This document shows positions 1-9,862 of a stretch of 64,000 nt of DNA, in pieces. Below the pieces are notes generated by a model. The model did no database searches, was not told the origin of the DNA, and saw only the letters and a program-made list of their open reading frames with translations. Position numbers and translations under genes: made by a program. Numbering within the stretch: the first letter of the stretch is position 1; the number at the start of each line of letters is the position of its first letter. The DNA is from Flagellimonas oceanensis (GTDB lineage: Bacteria > Bacteroidota > Bacteroidia > Flavobacteriales > Flavobacteriaceae): positions 40,314 through 104,313 of the forward strand of contig NZ_RZNA01000045.1 in the NCBI RefSeq assembly GCF_003992595.1, written 5' to 3'.

Positions 1-158
1 CGGGATTTCTATGAAACGATATCATTCAATGTATCTAGCCGAGACCTCTCTGTCCCTTCTATTCTAGCTCTAATTTATTATTGGGAAACTACTATATTTA
101 TAAATAATAGATTGTGTGCGCGTAAACATACGAGCTGGGACCGTTAGCAGAAAGTTGA

Positions 159-587
159 ATGAGCAAACTAATTGAAAAGCCCTATCTGATTTTTTTAACA
201 GCAATTCCGATAATTTTATTAATCGGAATCTTAAGTGGAGATTCTATACTGTACTTTAATGTTCATGGTACCTACTTAGTTATTTTGTATTTTCATTTAA
301 CAATCCTGATTTCAATATTTTTTGGAATCATTGGATTTGGATATTGGATTATGCAAAAGGCAATTAGAAAGTTATCAAAGTGGTTATTTTGGACCCATAT
401 CGGATTGACTTTTGGAGGAACATTGATCATACTGATTTTAGCTCAACTTTATCGGGAAGAAATCTTGGAATATGATTTTAATGATAATTTGACCCTCATC
501 ATCCTATTGATTCTATTGCTAATTGGAATTGGACAAATCTTATTTCCAATTAATATAATTTACGGACTGACAAAAAAGAAAAACTAA
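159..587 (+). CDS. small 4-TM membrane protein with a COX1-like segment
   Basis: 142-aa hydrophobic ORF. 'FNVHGTYLVILYFHLTILISIFFGIIGFGYWIM' resembles the heme-copper oxidase subunit I segment 'HDTYFVIAHFHYV...FGIFAGFYYW'. Confidence 0.6.
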   Translation: MSKLIEKPYLIFLTAIPIILLIGILSGDSILYFNVHGTYLVILYFHLTILISIFFGIIGFGYWIMQKAIRKLSKWLFWTHIGLTFGGTLIILILAQLYREEILEYDFNDNLTLIILLILLLIGIGQILFPINIIYGLTKKKN

Positions 588-619
588 CACGGGTTGATTT
601 TAATAGGAAGGAACTAAAA

Positions 620-655
620 ACAAAAAACCCACAAACCAAGTTTGCGGGTTTTTTT
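620..655 (-). terminator. Rho-independent terminator-like hairpin downstream of tRNA-Phe
   Basis: acccacaaaccaagtttgcgggttttttt. The stem pairs (with a G:U) on the minus strand, immediately 3' of the tRNA. Confidence 0.5.
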
Positions 656-656
656 G

Positions 657-729
<73 letters not shown>

Positions 730-800
730 ATGCTGTATTAAGCGGGTGCAAATATAATTTCAAAATTAGGATATACAAACAAAAACCCGAAAAAAAGCCC

Positions 801-827
801 TTGATTTTTTCCAATTCCCGATCTTTG
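801..827 (+). promoter_or_regulatory. possible Bacteroidota-type promoter for coaX
   Basis: TTG at 801-803 and GATCTTTG (near TAnnTTTG) at 820-827, 4 nt before the ATG at 832. Confidence 0.4.
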
Positions 828-831
828 TACT

Positions 832-1560
832 ATGAACCTGGTCATCGATATAGGCAATACACGCATCAAATACGCTGTTTTCCAGAACAGAAGGTTAATC
901 TACGACCATAGCTTTGAGTCGGGCCTGTTCCTTTCCAAAATCAAGGAACTCTTTGAGCAGTTCCCGCGCATCAACAACGCTATCATATCATCCGTAGGTA
1001 AACTGGACCGCAAGGAAAGGGATGTGGTTGCCCTTTTTTGCAAAGTGCACGTGCTTAGCAGTGCCTCCAAGGTGCCGTTCAAGAACAGCTACGCCACACC
1101 GAGCACTTTGGGGGTGGATCGATTGGCCCTCGCCGCAGCGGCCTATTACCAAAACCCACGGGGCAACACCTTGGTCATCGATGCCGGCACCTGCATTACC
1201 TACGAAATGGTGAACAATGCAGGGGAATACGTTGGCGGTGCCATTTCGCCGGGCATCCAAATGCGGTACAATGCCATGCACAACCAAACGGCGGGCCTGC
1301 CCCAACTGGCACCCGACGAACTTTTGGATTTTATTGGCAACTCCACCGAATCCTGCATGCACAGCGGCGTGATCAATGGTGTGGCGCAGGAAGTGGACGG
1401 GGTAATCAATCAATATCGGTCTCGTTTTCAACATTTAACAGTTATTTTAACAGGCGGAGACTCCCATTTTTTTGCCAAAAGGCTAAAAAACACCATATTT
1501 GCGAACTCCAAATTTCTCTTGGAGGGGCTAAATTGCCTACTGGAATACAACACAAATTGA
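832..1560 (+). CDS. coaX: type III pantothenate kinase
   Basis: MNLVIDIGNTRIKYAVF N-terminus, DAGTCITYE and GAISPGIQMR motifs. Confidence 0.95.
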   Translation: MNLVIDIGNTRIKYAVFQNRRLIYDHSFESGLFLSKIKELFEQFPRINNAIISSVGKLDRKERDVVALFCKVHVLSSASKVPFKNSYATPSTLGVDRLALAAAAYYQNPRGNTLVIDAGTCITYEMVNNAGEYVGGAISPGIQMRYNAMHNQTAGLPQLAPDELLDFIGNSTESCMHSGVINGVAQEVDGVINQYRSRFQHLTVILTGGDSHFFAKRLKNTIFANSKFLLEGLNCLLEYNTN

Positions 1561-2826
1561 ATGATTAAAAAAATTCTGATCGCTTTTTTTTGCGTGACTG
1601 CCCATGGTTTGTTCGCACAAAATGGAACCATTTCGCCATATTCCTATTTCGGGGTCGGCGACCACAGGGACAACGGAAGTGTGGATAATCAAATGATGGG
1701 GGGAATAAGTATGCATGGGGATAGCATCCATGTCAACCTATCCAATCCAGCGGCATACTCCAAATTAAGACTGACCGCATACACTGCGGGACTTTCCCAT
1801 AAAGAGTATAGGCTCAAGAGCTTTACCGAAGAGCAGAACACCTCCGTTACCAATTTGGATTATCTGGCCATTGGCTTTCCCTTGGCCAAGAATGTTGGTT
1901 TCGGTTTCGGTATAATGCCTTATTCATCCGTAGGGTATGATCTAAACTCCACCTCGACCAATAGTGGAGGGGCGGAAGTGACCAACTTCTTTTCCGGGCA
2001 AGGAGGGCTGAACAGGTTGTATGCCTCCCTTGGTTTTGAGCTTGTCAAGGACCTTAGTTTGGGAGTGACGGCCAATTTCAACTTTGGGACATTGGAATAT
2101 GAAAGAATCCAAGCTGTGGAAGGAGTGCAGTTTGGAACATTGGACAACCGGGAATCCAAAATCAACGGTTACGACTTCAAGTATGCGTTGAACTACACAC
2201 CCAAAATCAAAGATAAATATACATTGTACACATCTATATTGGTGCACACGCAGGGCAACTTGGTTTCCAAGAACAAGCAAACCCTTGGTTCTTTTTCCCT
2301 AGCCAGCGGCAACAATGTTGAAGTGGTCGATGTGAACCTCGATGCAACCAACCTAAGGAATACGGAATTAAAGATTCCTACTAGAGCAACCCTGGGACTT
2401 GGTCTTGGCGAGGATAGAAAATGGTTTTTGGGAGCGGAGTACAGTTTTCAGAAAATGAGTGATTTTGAAAATGCTTTCCTTGGATTGGAGAACGTAACCT
2501 ATAATGATGCCAGTACCTATGCTTTGGGCGGATACTGGATACCGGATTATCGTTCACTTTCAAGTTATTTTAATCGCATTACCTACCGCGCTGGATTGCG
2601 GTATGATGTAAGCGGAATGACAGTCAACAATAAGGACATAAACAATTTTGGCATAACTTTTGGATTAGGTTTACCGATGGGAGGAACTTTTTCCAATCTT
2701 AATGTAGGTTTTGAATTGGGAAGAAGAGGGACAACCGATATGAACCTGATCGAGGAAAGTTATTTCAAAGTCAATTTGGGCTTATCCTTAAATGCAAGTT
2801 GGTTTCAGAAAACAAAAATAAATTGA
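1561..2826 (+). CDS. outer membrane beta-barrel protein
   Basis: Signal peptide, 'NGTISPYSYFGVGD' start, alternating beta-strand composition. Follows coaX directly. Confidence 0.75.
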   Translation: MIKKILIAFFCVTAHGLFAQNGTISPYSYFGVGDHRDNGSVDNQMMGGISMHGDSIHVNLSNPAAYSKLRLTAYTAGLSHKEYRLKSFTEEQNTSVTNLDYLAIGFPLAKNVGFGFGIMPYSSVGYDLNSTSTNSGGAEVTNFFSGQGGLNRLYASLGFELVKDLSLGVTANFNFGTLEYERIQAVEGVQFGTLDNRESKINGYDFKYALNYTPKIKDKYTLYTSILVHTQGNLVSKNKQTLGSFSLASGNNVEVVDVNLDATNLRNTELKIPTRATLGLGLGEDRKWFLGAEYSFQKMSDFENAFLGLENVTYNDASTYALGGYWIPDYRSLSSYFNRITYRAGLRYDVSGMTVNNKDINNFGITFGLGLPMGGTFSNLNVGFELGRRGTTDMNLIEESYFKVNLGLSLNASWFQKTKIN

Positions 2827-2929
2827 TAGCCCTTTTTTTTGATAATTTGATAAATAACCACCCATATAAGGTCCTCCAAGAGGATTTTTTAATGAAAATT
2901 TGTACTTTAACAGCTTTAAAACTAGTAAG

Positions 2930-4300
2930 ATGAAAAAGAGACACTACTTAACGATGATAATGGTCACCATGTTGACGGGATTAAGTATGGCCCAAGCACA
3001 GAACCCCGAGTGTATGACCAATCTGTCCATTTATGCAGAACACGTAAAGGTTAAAAATTATGACGCAGCTTACGAACCATGGAAAATGGTTTACGAAAGT
3101 TGCCCGGATATCAATAAGGCAAACTTCTCCTATGGAGAAAGGATTTTGAAATCCAAAATAGATAATTCAACCGGAGCCGATAAGGATGCCTATATTCAGG
3201 ATTTATTGGCATTGTATGACAATAGCTTGAAATATTTCCCAACAAAATATTCTGAAGCAGGTGTGGCAATCGATAAAGCATTGTTGTTGTATGACAATAA
3301 AATGGCTTCCGATGAAGAGATTTTCAGTATGTTGGACAAAGGATTCAAAGAGGATCAAGCCAACTTTAAGAATCCTAAGGCACTTTACCTATACTTCTCA
3401 AGTCTAGTTGATTTGCATGATGCAGGTAAAAAGGATCTTCAGGATGTATTTGAGACTTATGATGATGTAACTGGAAAAATTGAAGAGGAAAATCAAGAAT
3501 TGACTAGTATTGTTACCAAGCTTCTTCCTAAAGATTCATTGGGCACCATGACTACTAAGGAAAAGAGAATGTTTAAGGTTGCTAGTGTGAATTCTGAAAA
3601 TTACGGTAAAATAGCAAGCAGTATAGATTCCAAATTGGGTGCACTTGCAGATTGTGACAACCTTATCCCATTGTACGAAAAGAATTTTGACGAAAGAAAA
3701 GACGATGTGAAGTGGGTAAAGGCGGCCGTAGGAAGAATGTTCTCCAAGGAATGTACGGACGATCCAATGTTTAGAAAATTGTTCGAAGCCCAGTTGGCTC
3801 TAGATCCATCTGCCGATGCATACATGTACGGTGGTGTACTTAAGCAAAAATCAGGGGATTTGAACGGTGCCTTGGCGGACTTCAACAAAGCAGTGGAATT
3901 GGAAACCGATTCTTACAAGAAATCTGAAATTCTTTATAAGATTGCAACTACTGTTAGGAAAAATAGTTCGTCGCAAGCCAGGAGCTACGCGCTCAAGGCT
4001 ATTGATGCCAACCCAGCTAACGGTAAAGCATATTTATTGATAGCTACACTTTATGGTAATAGTGCCAACGCATGTGGTGATACACCATTTGAAAAGAGAG
4101 CGATTTATTGGAAAGCTGCTGCCATGGCAAGAAAAGCGGCAACTGTAGATCCAGCATTGAGTGGTCGTGCAAGTCAGTTGGCGGCTAACTACGATGCCAA
4201 AGCCCCTTCCAAAGAAATGATCTTTAGCTCAGGAAAAGCGGGTCAAACCATTTCTTTCAACTGTTGGGTAGGTGGTAGTGTTACCGTACCTAATTTATAG
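2930..4300 (+). CDS. TPR-containing periplasmic protein (track ORF starts at 2900; MKKRHYLTMIMV is the better start)
   Basis: Signal peptide MKKRHYLTMIMVTMLTGLSMAQAQ; TPR-like 'ALADFNKAVELETDSYKKSEILYKIA'. Confidence 0.75.
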   Translation: MKKRHYLTMIMVTMLTGLSMAQAQNPECMTNLSIYAEHVKVKNYDAAYEPWKMVYESCPDINKANFSYGERILKSKIDNSTGADKDAYIQDLLALYDNSLKYFPTKYSEAGVAIDKALLLYDNKMASDEEIFSMLDKGFKEDQANFKNPKALYLYFSSLVDLHDAGKKDLQDVFETYDDVTGKIEEENQELTSIVTKLLPKDSLGTMTTKEKRMFKVASVNSENYGKIASSIDSKLGALADCDNLIPLYEKNFDERKDDVKWVKAAVGRMFSKECTDDPMFRKLFEAQLALDPSADAYMYGGVLKQKSGDLNGALADFNKAVELETDSYKKSEILYKIATTVRKNSSSQARSYALKAIDANPANGKAYLLIATLYGNSANACGDTPFEKRAIYWKAAAMARKAATVDPALSGRASQLAANYDAKAPSKEMIFSSGKAGQTISFNCWVGGSVTVPNL

Positions 4301-4911
4301 TGAAGAAAACATCTGAACATATTTTAAAGAGTTTTGCCACGGTTTTTACCGTGGCAATCCTTTTTATATCCTGTGGTGACGACTACGAAAGAGTGGGAGA
4401 AGAGGCGGTAAAGCCCTTATTTCCCCAAGGAGTCGCCCAAAATTTCACATTGACTTATACCGAGACCGTTGAGTCAATGAATACCCAGGATTCCGCTACT
4501 TCCCGGGTAATAGCCGTACTTAAAAGTCCATTGTCAGAGGATTATGATAATCAAAGGTTTAAGTTCAAAACCTTTCCCGAAGGCCTACAGGTTGATTTTT
4601 ATGATGATGAGGGAAAAAAAAGTGTAGTAGTATCGGATTATGCAATATATTATTCCCAAACTAATTTGATAGATTTGCAGGGAAATGTGGTCATTGAAAC
4701 CCATGATGGTAAGAAACTGGAAACGGACCAATTGTTCGTGGATAGAAAGAACAATTGGATTTTTACCGAAGCCACTTTTACTTATACAAATCCAGAAGAT
4801 GCAACCGTAATGGATGGCGAAGGAATGGATTTCAATACAGAGTTCACGTTTTTCAAGGCCCATAAGACCTACGGATTAATGACGATAAAAGAAGAAGAAC
4901 AGGATGATTAA
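4300..4911 (+). CDS. lptC: LPS export ABC transporter periplasmic protein LptC
   Basis: Lipoprotein signal (FISCGDD) and LptC/OstA-like repeats 'DLQGNVVIETHDGKKLETDQLFVDRKNNWIFT'. Confidence 0.85.
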   Translation: MKKTSEHILKSFATVFTVAILFISCGDDYERVGEEAVKPLFPQGVAQNFTLTYTETVESMNTQDSATSRVIAVLKSPLSEDYDNQRFKFKTFPEGLQVDFYDDEGKKSVVVSDYAIYYSQTNLIDLQGNVVIETHDGKKLETDQLFVDRKNNWIFTEATFTYTNPEDATVMDGEGMDFNTEFTFFKAHKTYGLMTIKEEEQDD

Positions 4912-5107
4912 GATTTTACGATACACCGAATACCTTTACTTGGCCGTAGCGGCCATTTCCATTTACAAGATAGCCACACTTTGGAGCATAAATCCAAAGG
5001 ATACCTACATTTTTATCTTCTTTGCCGTGGTGTCCATCGCCATGTTCGTTTTCAGAAGAAGATACCGGAAGCGTTTTGAACAGCGAAAAAAGGATAATCA
5101 ACAATAA
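4904..5107 (+). CDS. small membrane protein, conserved hypothetical
   Basis: 67 aa, two TM segments; overlaps the lptC stop, consistent with translational coupling. Confidence 0.7.
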   Translation: MIKILRYTEYLYLAVAAISIYKIATLWSINPKDTYIFIFFAVVSIAMFVFRRRYRKRFEQRKKDNQQ

Positions 5108-5109
5108 CC

Positions 5110-6399
5110 TTGGACTCCTCTGTAGTAATTATAGTTCTTTCGCTGCTGTTTTCAGCATTTTTTTCAGGAATGGAGATTGCCTTCGTTTCCGCCAATAAGA
5201 TTCATATTGAAATAGAGAAAAAGCAAGAAGGTTTCTTGGCCAAAGTACTCACTTTGCTCACGGATAAACCTTCAAAGTTTATTGCCACCATGCTTATCGG
5301 CAATAATATTGCTTTGGTAATCTACGGTCTTTTTATGGGCGATATGCTTATGGCATGGTTTCAAACCCTGTTACCGACCGACTATCAATTTTTGAATGCA
5401 TTGCTGACGGATTTCAGTTTACTGTCTCAAACGGTTATTTCAACATTGGTCATCCTATTGACCGCGGAGTTTTTGCCCAAGGTGTTTTTCCAGATATATG
5501 CCAATGCACTGATCAAGATTTTTGCTGTTCCGGCCTATTTCTTTTATCTGTTATTTTCGCTAATATCATGGTTTGTTATCAAAGTGTCGGATTTTATCCT
5601 GAAGGTGTTTTTCAAGACCGATGGGGACGAGGTGCAGCTATCTTTTACGAAACTGGAATTGGGGGACTACATCAACGAACAAATGGAAACCGTGGAGGAA
5701 GAGGATGATGTTGATTCCGAAATACAGATTTTCCAGAACGCTTTGGAGTTTTCAACCGTGAAGGCACGGGAAGTGATGGTGCCGCGAACCGAGATTACAG
5801 CAGTGGAACTCAACGAGACCCCTAAAAACCTGGCCAAGCTTTTTACGGAAACAGGTTATTCCAAAATCCTGATTTTTAAGGAAAGCATTGATGAGATCAT
5901 TGGGTATGTGCATTCCTATGAACTCTTCAAAAAGCCGAAAACCATCAAAAGTATATTGCTTCCCGTGGAATTTGTTCCAGAGACCATGCTCATACAGGAT
6001 ATATTGAACGTACTGACGAAAAAGCGTAAAAGTATGGCCGTTGTTCTTGACGAATATGGAGGAACTTCCGGTATCTTGACCGTGGAGGATATTATCGAAG
6101 AACTCTTCGGGGAAATTGAAGATGAACACGATTCCACCGACCTGCATGAGGAACAAGTGAGCGAGAACGAATACAAGTTCTCAGCACGAATGGAAGTGGA
6201 CTATATCAATGAAAATTATAAACTGGAGCTTCCTGAGGGGGAAGAATATGAAACTTTGGGAGGATTGATCGTCAATCAAACAGGAGAGATACCCGAACAG
6301 GATTCAGAAGTAACCGTGGACAATTTTACCTTCAAAATATTGGAGGTGTCCAATACCAAAATCGACCTGGTAAGTGTACGCGTTCATACTGAAGATTAA
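5110..6399 (+). CDS. hemolysin-family CNNM/CBS-domain transporter
   Basis: DUF21 N-terminus 'FSAFFSGMEIAFVSANK', CBS pair 'VMVPRTEITAVE...VVLDEYGGTSGILTVEDIIEELFGEIEDEHD', CorC/HlyC C-terminus. Confidence 0.92.
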   Translation: MDSSVVIIVLSLLFSAFFSGMEIAFVSANKIHIEIEKKQEGFLAKVLTLLTDKPSKFIATMLIGNNIALVIYGLFMGDMLMAWFQTLLPTDYQFLNALLTDFSLLSQTVISTLVILLTAEFLPKVFFQIYANALIKIFAVPAYFFYLLFSLISWFVIKVSDFILKVFFKTDGDEVQLSFTKLELGDYINEQMETVEEEDDVDSEIQIFQNALEFSTVKAREVMVPRTEITAVELNETPKNLAKLFTETGYSKILIFKESIDEIIGYVHSYELFKKPKTIKSILLPVEFVPETMLIQDILNVLTKKRKSMAVVLDEYGGTSGILTVEDIIEELFGEIEDEHDSTDLHEEQVSENEYKFSARMEVDYINENYKLELPEGEEYETLGGLIVNQTGEIPEQDSEVTVDNFTFKILEVSNTKIDLVSVRVHTED

Positions 6400-6429
6400 T
6401 AATTTCCGCCCCTTATTTAGCTTTCCTAT

Positions 6430-8598
6430 TTGAAAAGAAAGTGGTATTTTCGCCCACTGAATTTAAAGAAAACAAGCAGTAAAATGGCAATATTAGAGAA
6501 TATTAGAAAACGGACTACAGTTCTTATTCTAATTATTGGTTTGGCGTTGTTCGCATTCGTGATATCAGGAGTGTTCAGCAGCAATAATTTTTCCGGAGGA
6601 AAAGTAGGCTCCTCGGTTGCAGAGGTAAATGGAGAGAATATTCCCATCGATGAGTTCCGAGCTCAGGTAGAGACAGCTTCCAGAAGATACGGGCCAAGCG
6701 TTACCTCTACCCAGCTGGTGAACATGGTATACGATCAAGAGGTAAGAAAAACCATTTTGGACCAACAGTTCGAAGATTTGGGGATTGATGTGGAAAGCGA
6801 TCAGATCATTGAATTCGTAAGAACATCAGGCTATGCCCAGATTCCGGATTTTCAGGATGAGAACGGAGTATTCAACGAGCAGGTCTTTAAAAGTGCCATT
6901 GCCGATTGGAGAGCCAACGACCCATTGCGTTACGATGCTTGGTTGCAAGATGAAGCCTCCATCATACAAGCCGCCAAAGAGCGTATGTACTTCAACTTGG
7001 TAAAAGGAGGGGTTACTGCCACCCTTGCCGAAGGAGAAATGAACTACGATATGGCCAACGACAAAGTGGACATGCAGTACATCCGTATTCCCTACACTTC
7101 AATTCCAGATAGTACCATTGAAGTTTCCAAAAGTGATATCCAATCTTACATCAATGATCACAAAGCTTTGTTCGAACAAGACAAAGCCCGTGATATCCGT
7201 TTTGTATATTTTGAAGAAAAGCCATCTGCTGAAGATGAGAATAATGTAAAAGCTGCAATTTCGAGCTTGATAGACGACAAAGTTACCAAGGCTACAGATA
7301 CTACTTATGTAGAAAAGCAATTTAGGAACACCACTGATATGGCCGCGTTCTTGGACAGACATTCAGATGCCAAATTCGATACCATTTACAAAGCCAAGAA
7401 AGACCTTCCTTCCGTAGTTGCCGATACATTGATGGCAATGAGCGTAGGGGAAATCTACGGTCCATATAAAGACGGTGACGCTTACAAAGTATCCAAGGTC
7501 ATGGACAGAAAGGAAAATGGAACAGTAAAGGCAAGCCATATTTTGATTACTTGGGAAGGTGCAGAGCGTGCTAACCCATCTATTACCAGAACCAAAGAAG
7601 AGGCCGAAGCCGAAGCAAATAGATTGTTGGCAGAAGCCAGAAAAGAAGACGTTATTTTTAGTGCTTTGGCAAGAGATAATTCAGATGGACCATCCGCACC
7701 ACGTGGAGGAGATCTTGGATATTTCCAAGAAGGGGTAATGGCCGATGAGTTCAACGATTTCTGTTTTGGTAACCCAACAGGAACCGTTGGATTGGTGGAA
7801 ACTCAATTTGGATACCACGTCATCAAGGTTGATGATAAGCAAGATGTGATACAACTGGCTACCTTGTCAAGGGAAATCGAGCCATCCGAAGAAACCATCA
7901 ATACGTTGTTTACCAATGCCACTAAGTACGAAATGGCCGTGATGGATGCAGAGCCAGAAGATTTTGGGGATATTGCCAGGGAAAGTAACTACACGGTCCG
8001 ACCAGTGAACAAAATCAAGGAAATGGAAGAGAACCTTCCGGGCCTTGGTTCCCAGCGTAGCATTGTGCAATGGGCATTCAATGATGATACCAGCGTAGGC
8101 GACATTAGACGCTTCAACGCAAACAACGGTTATGCCGTAGTACAGCTGACCAAAAAGTACAAGAAAGGACTAATGGCCCCTGAGGATGCTTCTGCAACAG
8201 CATTGCCAGCCATTAGAAAGGAACTTAAAGCAGAGCAAATCATAGCTGCCAACAAAGGTAAGACCATGGATGCTATTGCTTCGGACAATAATGTGAGCCC
8301 AAGCACTGCATCTGCGGTTACTTTGTCATCACCGACCTTGCCCGGAGCCGGTAGAGAACCTTTGGTTGTTGGGACAGCCTTTGCTCTAGAGCAGGATCAA
8401 ACTTCCGATTTGATTGAAGGCAACACAGGCGTGTTCATGATCAAGGTTACCAATAAAACCGAAGCTGCCGATGTAGAAAATTACAGTACCTATGCACAAA
8501 ACTTGCAAACAAGTGCAGCAGCAAGGGTAAACGGTGCCGTTTACAACGCTTTGAAGGACAAAGCTGAGATAGAAGATAAGAGAGCTACATTCTACTAG
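6430..8598 (+). CDS. SurA/PpiD-like peptidylprolyl isomerase (likely start MAILENIRKRT at 6484)
   Basis: SurA_N-like domain and parvulin motif 'VKASHILITWEGA...GGDLGYFQEGVMADEF...VETQFGYHVIKV'. Confidence 0.93.
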   Translation: MKRKWYFRPLNLKKTSSKMAILENIRKRTTVLILIIGLALFAFVISGVFSSNNFSGGKVGSSVAEVNGENIPIDEFRAQVETASRRYGPSVTSTQLVNMVYDQEVRKTILDQQFEDLGIDVESDQIIEFVRTSGYAQIPDFQDENGVFNEQVFKSAIADWRANDPLRYDAWLQDEASIIQAAKERMYFNLVKGGVTATLAEGEMNYDMANDKVDMQYIRIPYTSIPDSTIEVSKSDIQSYINDHKALFEQDKARDIRFVYFEEKPSAEDENNVKAAISSLIDDKVTKATDTTYVEKQFRNTTDMAAFLDRHSDAKFDTIYKAKKDLPSVVADTLMAMSVGEIYGPYKDGDAYKVSKVMDRKENGTVKASHILITWEGAERANPSITRTKEEAEAEANRLLAEARKEDVIFSALARDNSDGPSAPRGGDLGYFQEGVMADEFNDFCFGNPTGTVGLVETQFGYHVIKVDDKQDVIQLATLSREIEPSEETINTLFTNATKYEMAVMDAEPEDFGDIARESNYTVRPVNKIKEMEENLPGLGSQRSIVQWAFNDDTSVGDIRRFNANNGYAVVQLTKKYKKGLMAPEDASATALPAIRKELKAEQIIAANKGKTMDAIASDNNVSPSTASAVTLSSPTLPGAGREPLVVGTAFALEQDQTSDLIEGNTGVFMIKVTNKTEAADVENYSTYAQNLQTSAAARVNGAVYNALKDKAEIEDKRATFY

Positions 8599-8620
8599 GA
8601 TATAGCTGTAGCGGATATTG

Positions 8621-8650
8621 AAAAAGCCTCCCAACTGGGAGGCTTTTTTT
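8621..8650. terminator. bidirectional intrinsic terminator
   Basis: aaaaagcctcccaactgggaggcttttttt between convergent genes. Confidence 0.85.
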
Positions 8651-8668
8651 GTTGAACTGTTTCGCAGC

Positions 8669-9277
8669 TTATTTACTTTCGGGTTCTTCCCACTTCATTT
8701 TATAGCAGATATGTGTGATTTTTCCTTTGGAGTTCACGGTAACTTGAAAACCTTGCTTGGAACGGAAATACGCATCCCGGAGGAAGTACCATTTACCATT
8801 TTTAAAAAAGAACTCTCTTTTGTCCGGTTTCCATTCGGCAATGGGATAGATGTAATCCAAAAATACTTGAAAGTGTGGCGCGGCATCTTTGTTCTGAACA
8901 AAATCTTCACGGATATTGCTGGTTAGTTTGGGGAGTTCGGTATTGGTTTTAATATGCTCAAACCGATTTACTTCCTGCCCATTGTCAATCACTATAAACC
9001 CATTGACTTTTCTTTCCTTTTCTCCATAAATGTTTTTGGTTTCTTGTTTGATATGGAACACATCATACTTCAAAATACGCTGTACCGATTCGGAAGTGAT
9101 CTTATTATATTGGGTTGTACAACTCTTGCTTAAAAAGTTGTCAAGCCTCTGAGTTCCTTCTATATCATTTTGACAAAATGAAGAAGAAACAGAAAGTAGA
9201 AAAATGCCAATCAATGCTTTGCTGACTATGTTTTTACAGATTTGGGACATGTTGCAAATAGTTTGATGAATATTCAA
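8669..9277 (-). CDS. secreted hypothetical protein
   Basis: 202-aa ORF with signal peptide (MSQICKNIVSKALIGIFLLSVSSSFCQ; start likely 9250); shares the convergent terminator. Confidence 0.65.
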   Translation of the reverse strand: MNIHQTICNMSQICKNIVSKALIGIFLLSVSSSFCQNDIEGTQRLDNFLSKSCTTQYNKITSESVQRILKYDVFHIKQETKNIYGEKERKVNGFIVIDNGQEVNRFEHIKTNTELPKLTSNIREDFVQNKDAAPHFQVFLDYIYPIAEWKPDKREFFFKNGKWYFLRDAYFRSKQGFQVTVNSKGKITHICYKMKWEEPESK

Positions 9278-9360
9278 ACTTAAAAGCTATGGATGGATTT
9301 TTTGGGTGCCAATTGACGGATGATGGGTTTGGGTTTATGGATAAAGTAGTATGATTAATA

Positions 9361-9603
9361 TTACGTATGAATTCTTCTTGGAAAATAAAAGAGACCAGAT
9401 TGTTGTCCATAGAATTTATCGGGATGTTTAATGCAGAAATAAATAAGAAAACCATAGGGGCACAAAGTGACAGAAAGGGCATAAACAATCAGGTTTTGTG
9501 ATTGGTTCTCTGATTGAATTATACTGTACAAAATCAGTATTGCATTATATGCAAAGAGAAAGAGCAATTTGTTTTTAAATAGATCTGCCCCTTTTTTAAA
9601 CAT
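9361..9603 (-). CDS. hypothetical membrane protein, possibly a remnant
   Basis: 80-aa ORF with TM segments. The frame stays open about 100 nt upstream of 9603 without an ATG. Confidence 0.3.
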   Translation of the reverse strand: MFKKGADLFKNKLLFLFAYNAILILYSIIQSENQSQNLIVYALSVTLCPYGFLIYFCIKHPDKFYGQQSGLFYFPRRIHT

Positions 9604-9862
9604 TAAAAAGAGAGTGAAAAGAAAACCGATAACAATAAAAAGACTAAAGTGTACTTCAAAAAAATGATATAATATCTCCTTTTTTTGAAAGACTTATTGA
9701 ACTAGTTACATTCTTCAAGTGCAAAATGAGAAAAAACATTCAATAAAGTCACAGTCAATTGATGAATAGGACATTTGGGTTCACCAATTAGGTAATTCAA
9801 CTAACCTGAAAAAAAAGAAAGTTCAGAAAACCAGGTTTTTGAAATGCATTTTTCTGAATGAC

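Noticed and set aside
988-1434. 148-aa minus-strand ORF inside coaX
   Set aside because: Antisense shadow of a confident conserved gene; no recognisable domain.
5752-6156. 134-aa antisense ORF in the CNNM/CBS gene
   Set aside because: Shadow ORF from codon bias.
8618-8926. 102-aa plus-strand ORF
   Set aside because: Starts inside the terminator and is antisense to the better-supported secreted protein at 8669-9277.
9234-9488. 84-aa minus ORF overlapping the 8669-9277 start region
   Set aside because: No domain; overlaps another weak ORF in an AT-rich spacer. Kept only the 9361-9603 call at low confidence.
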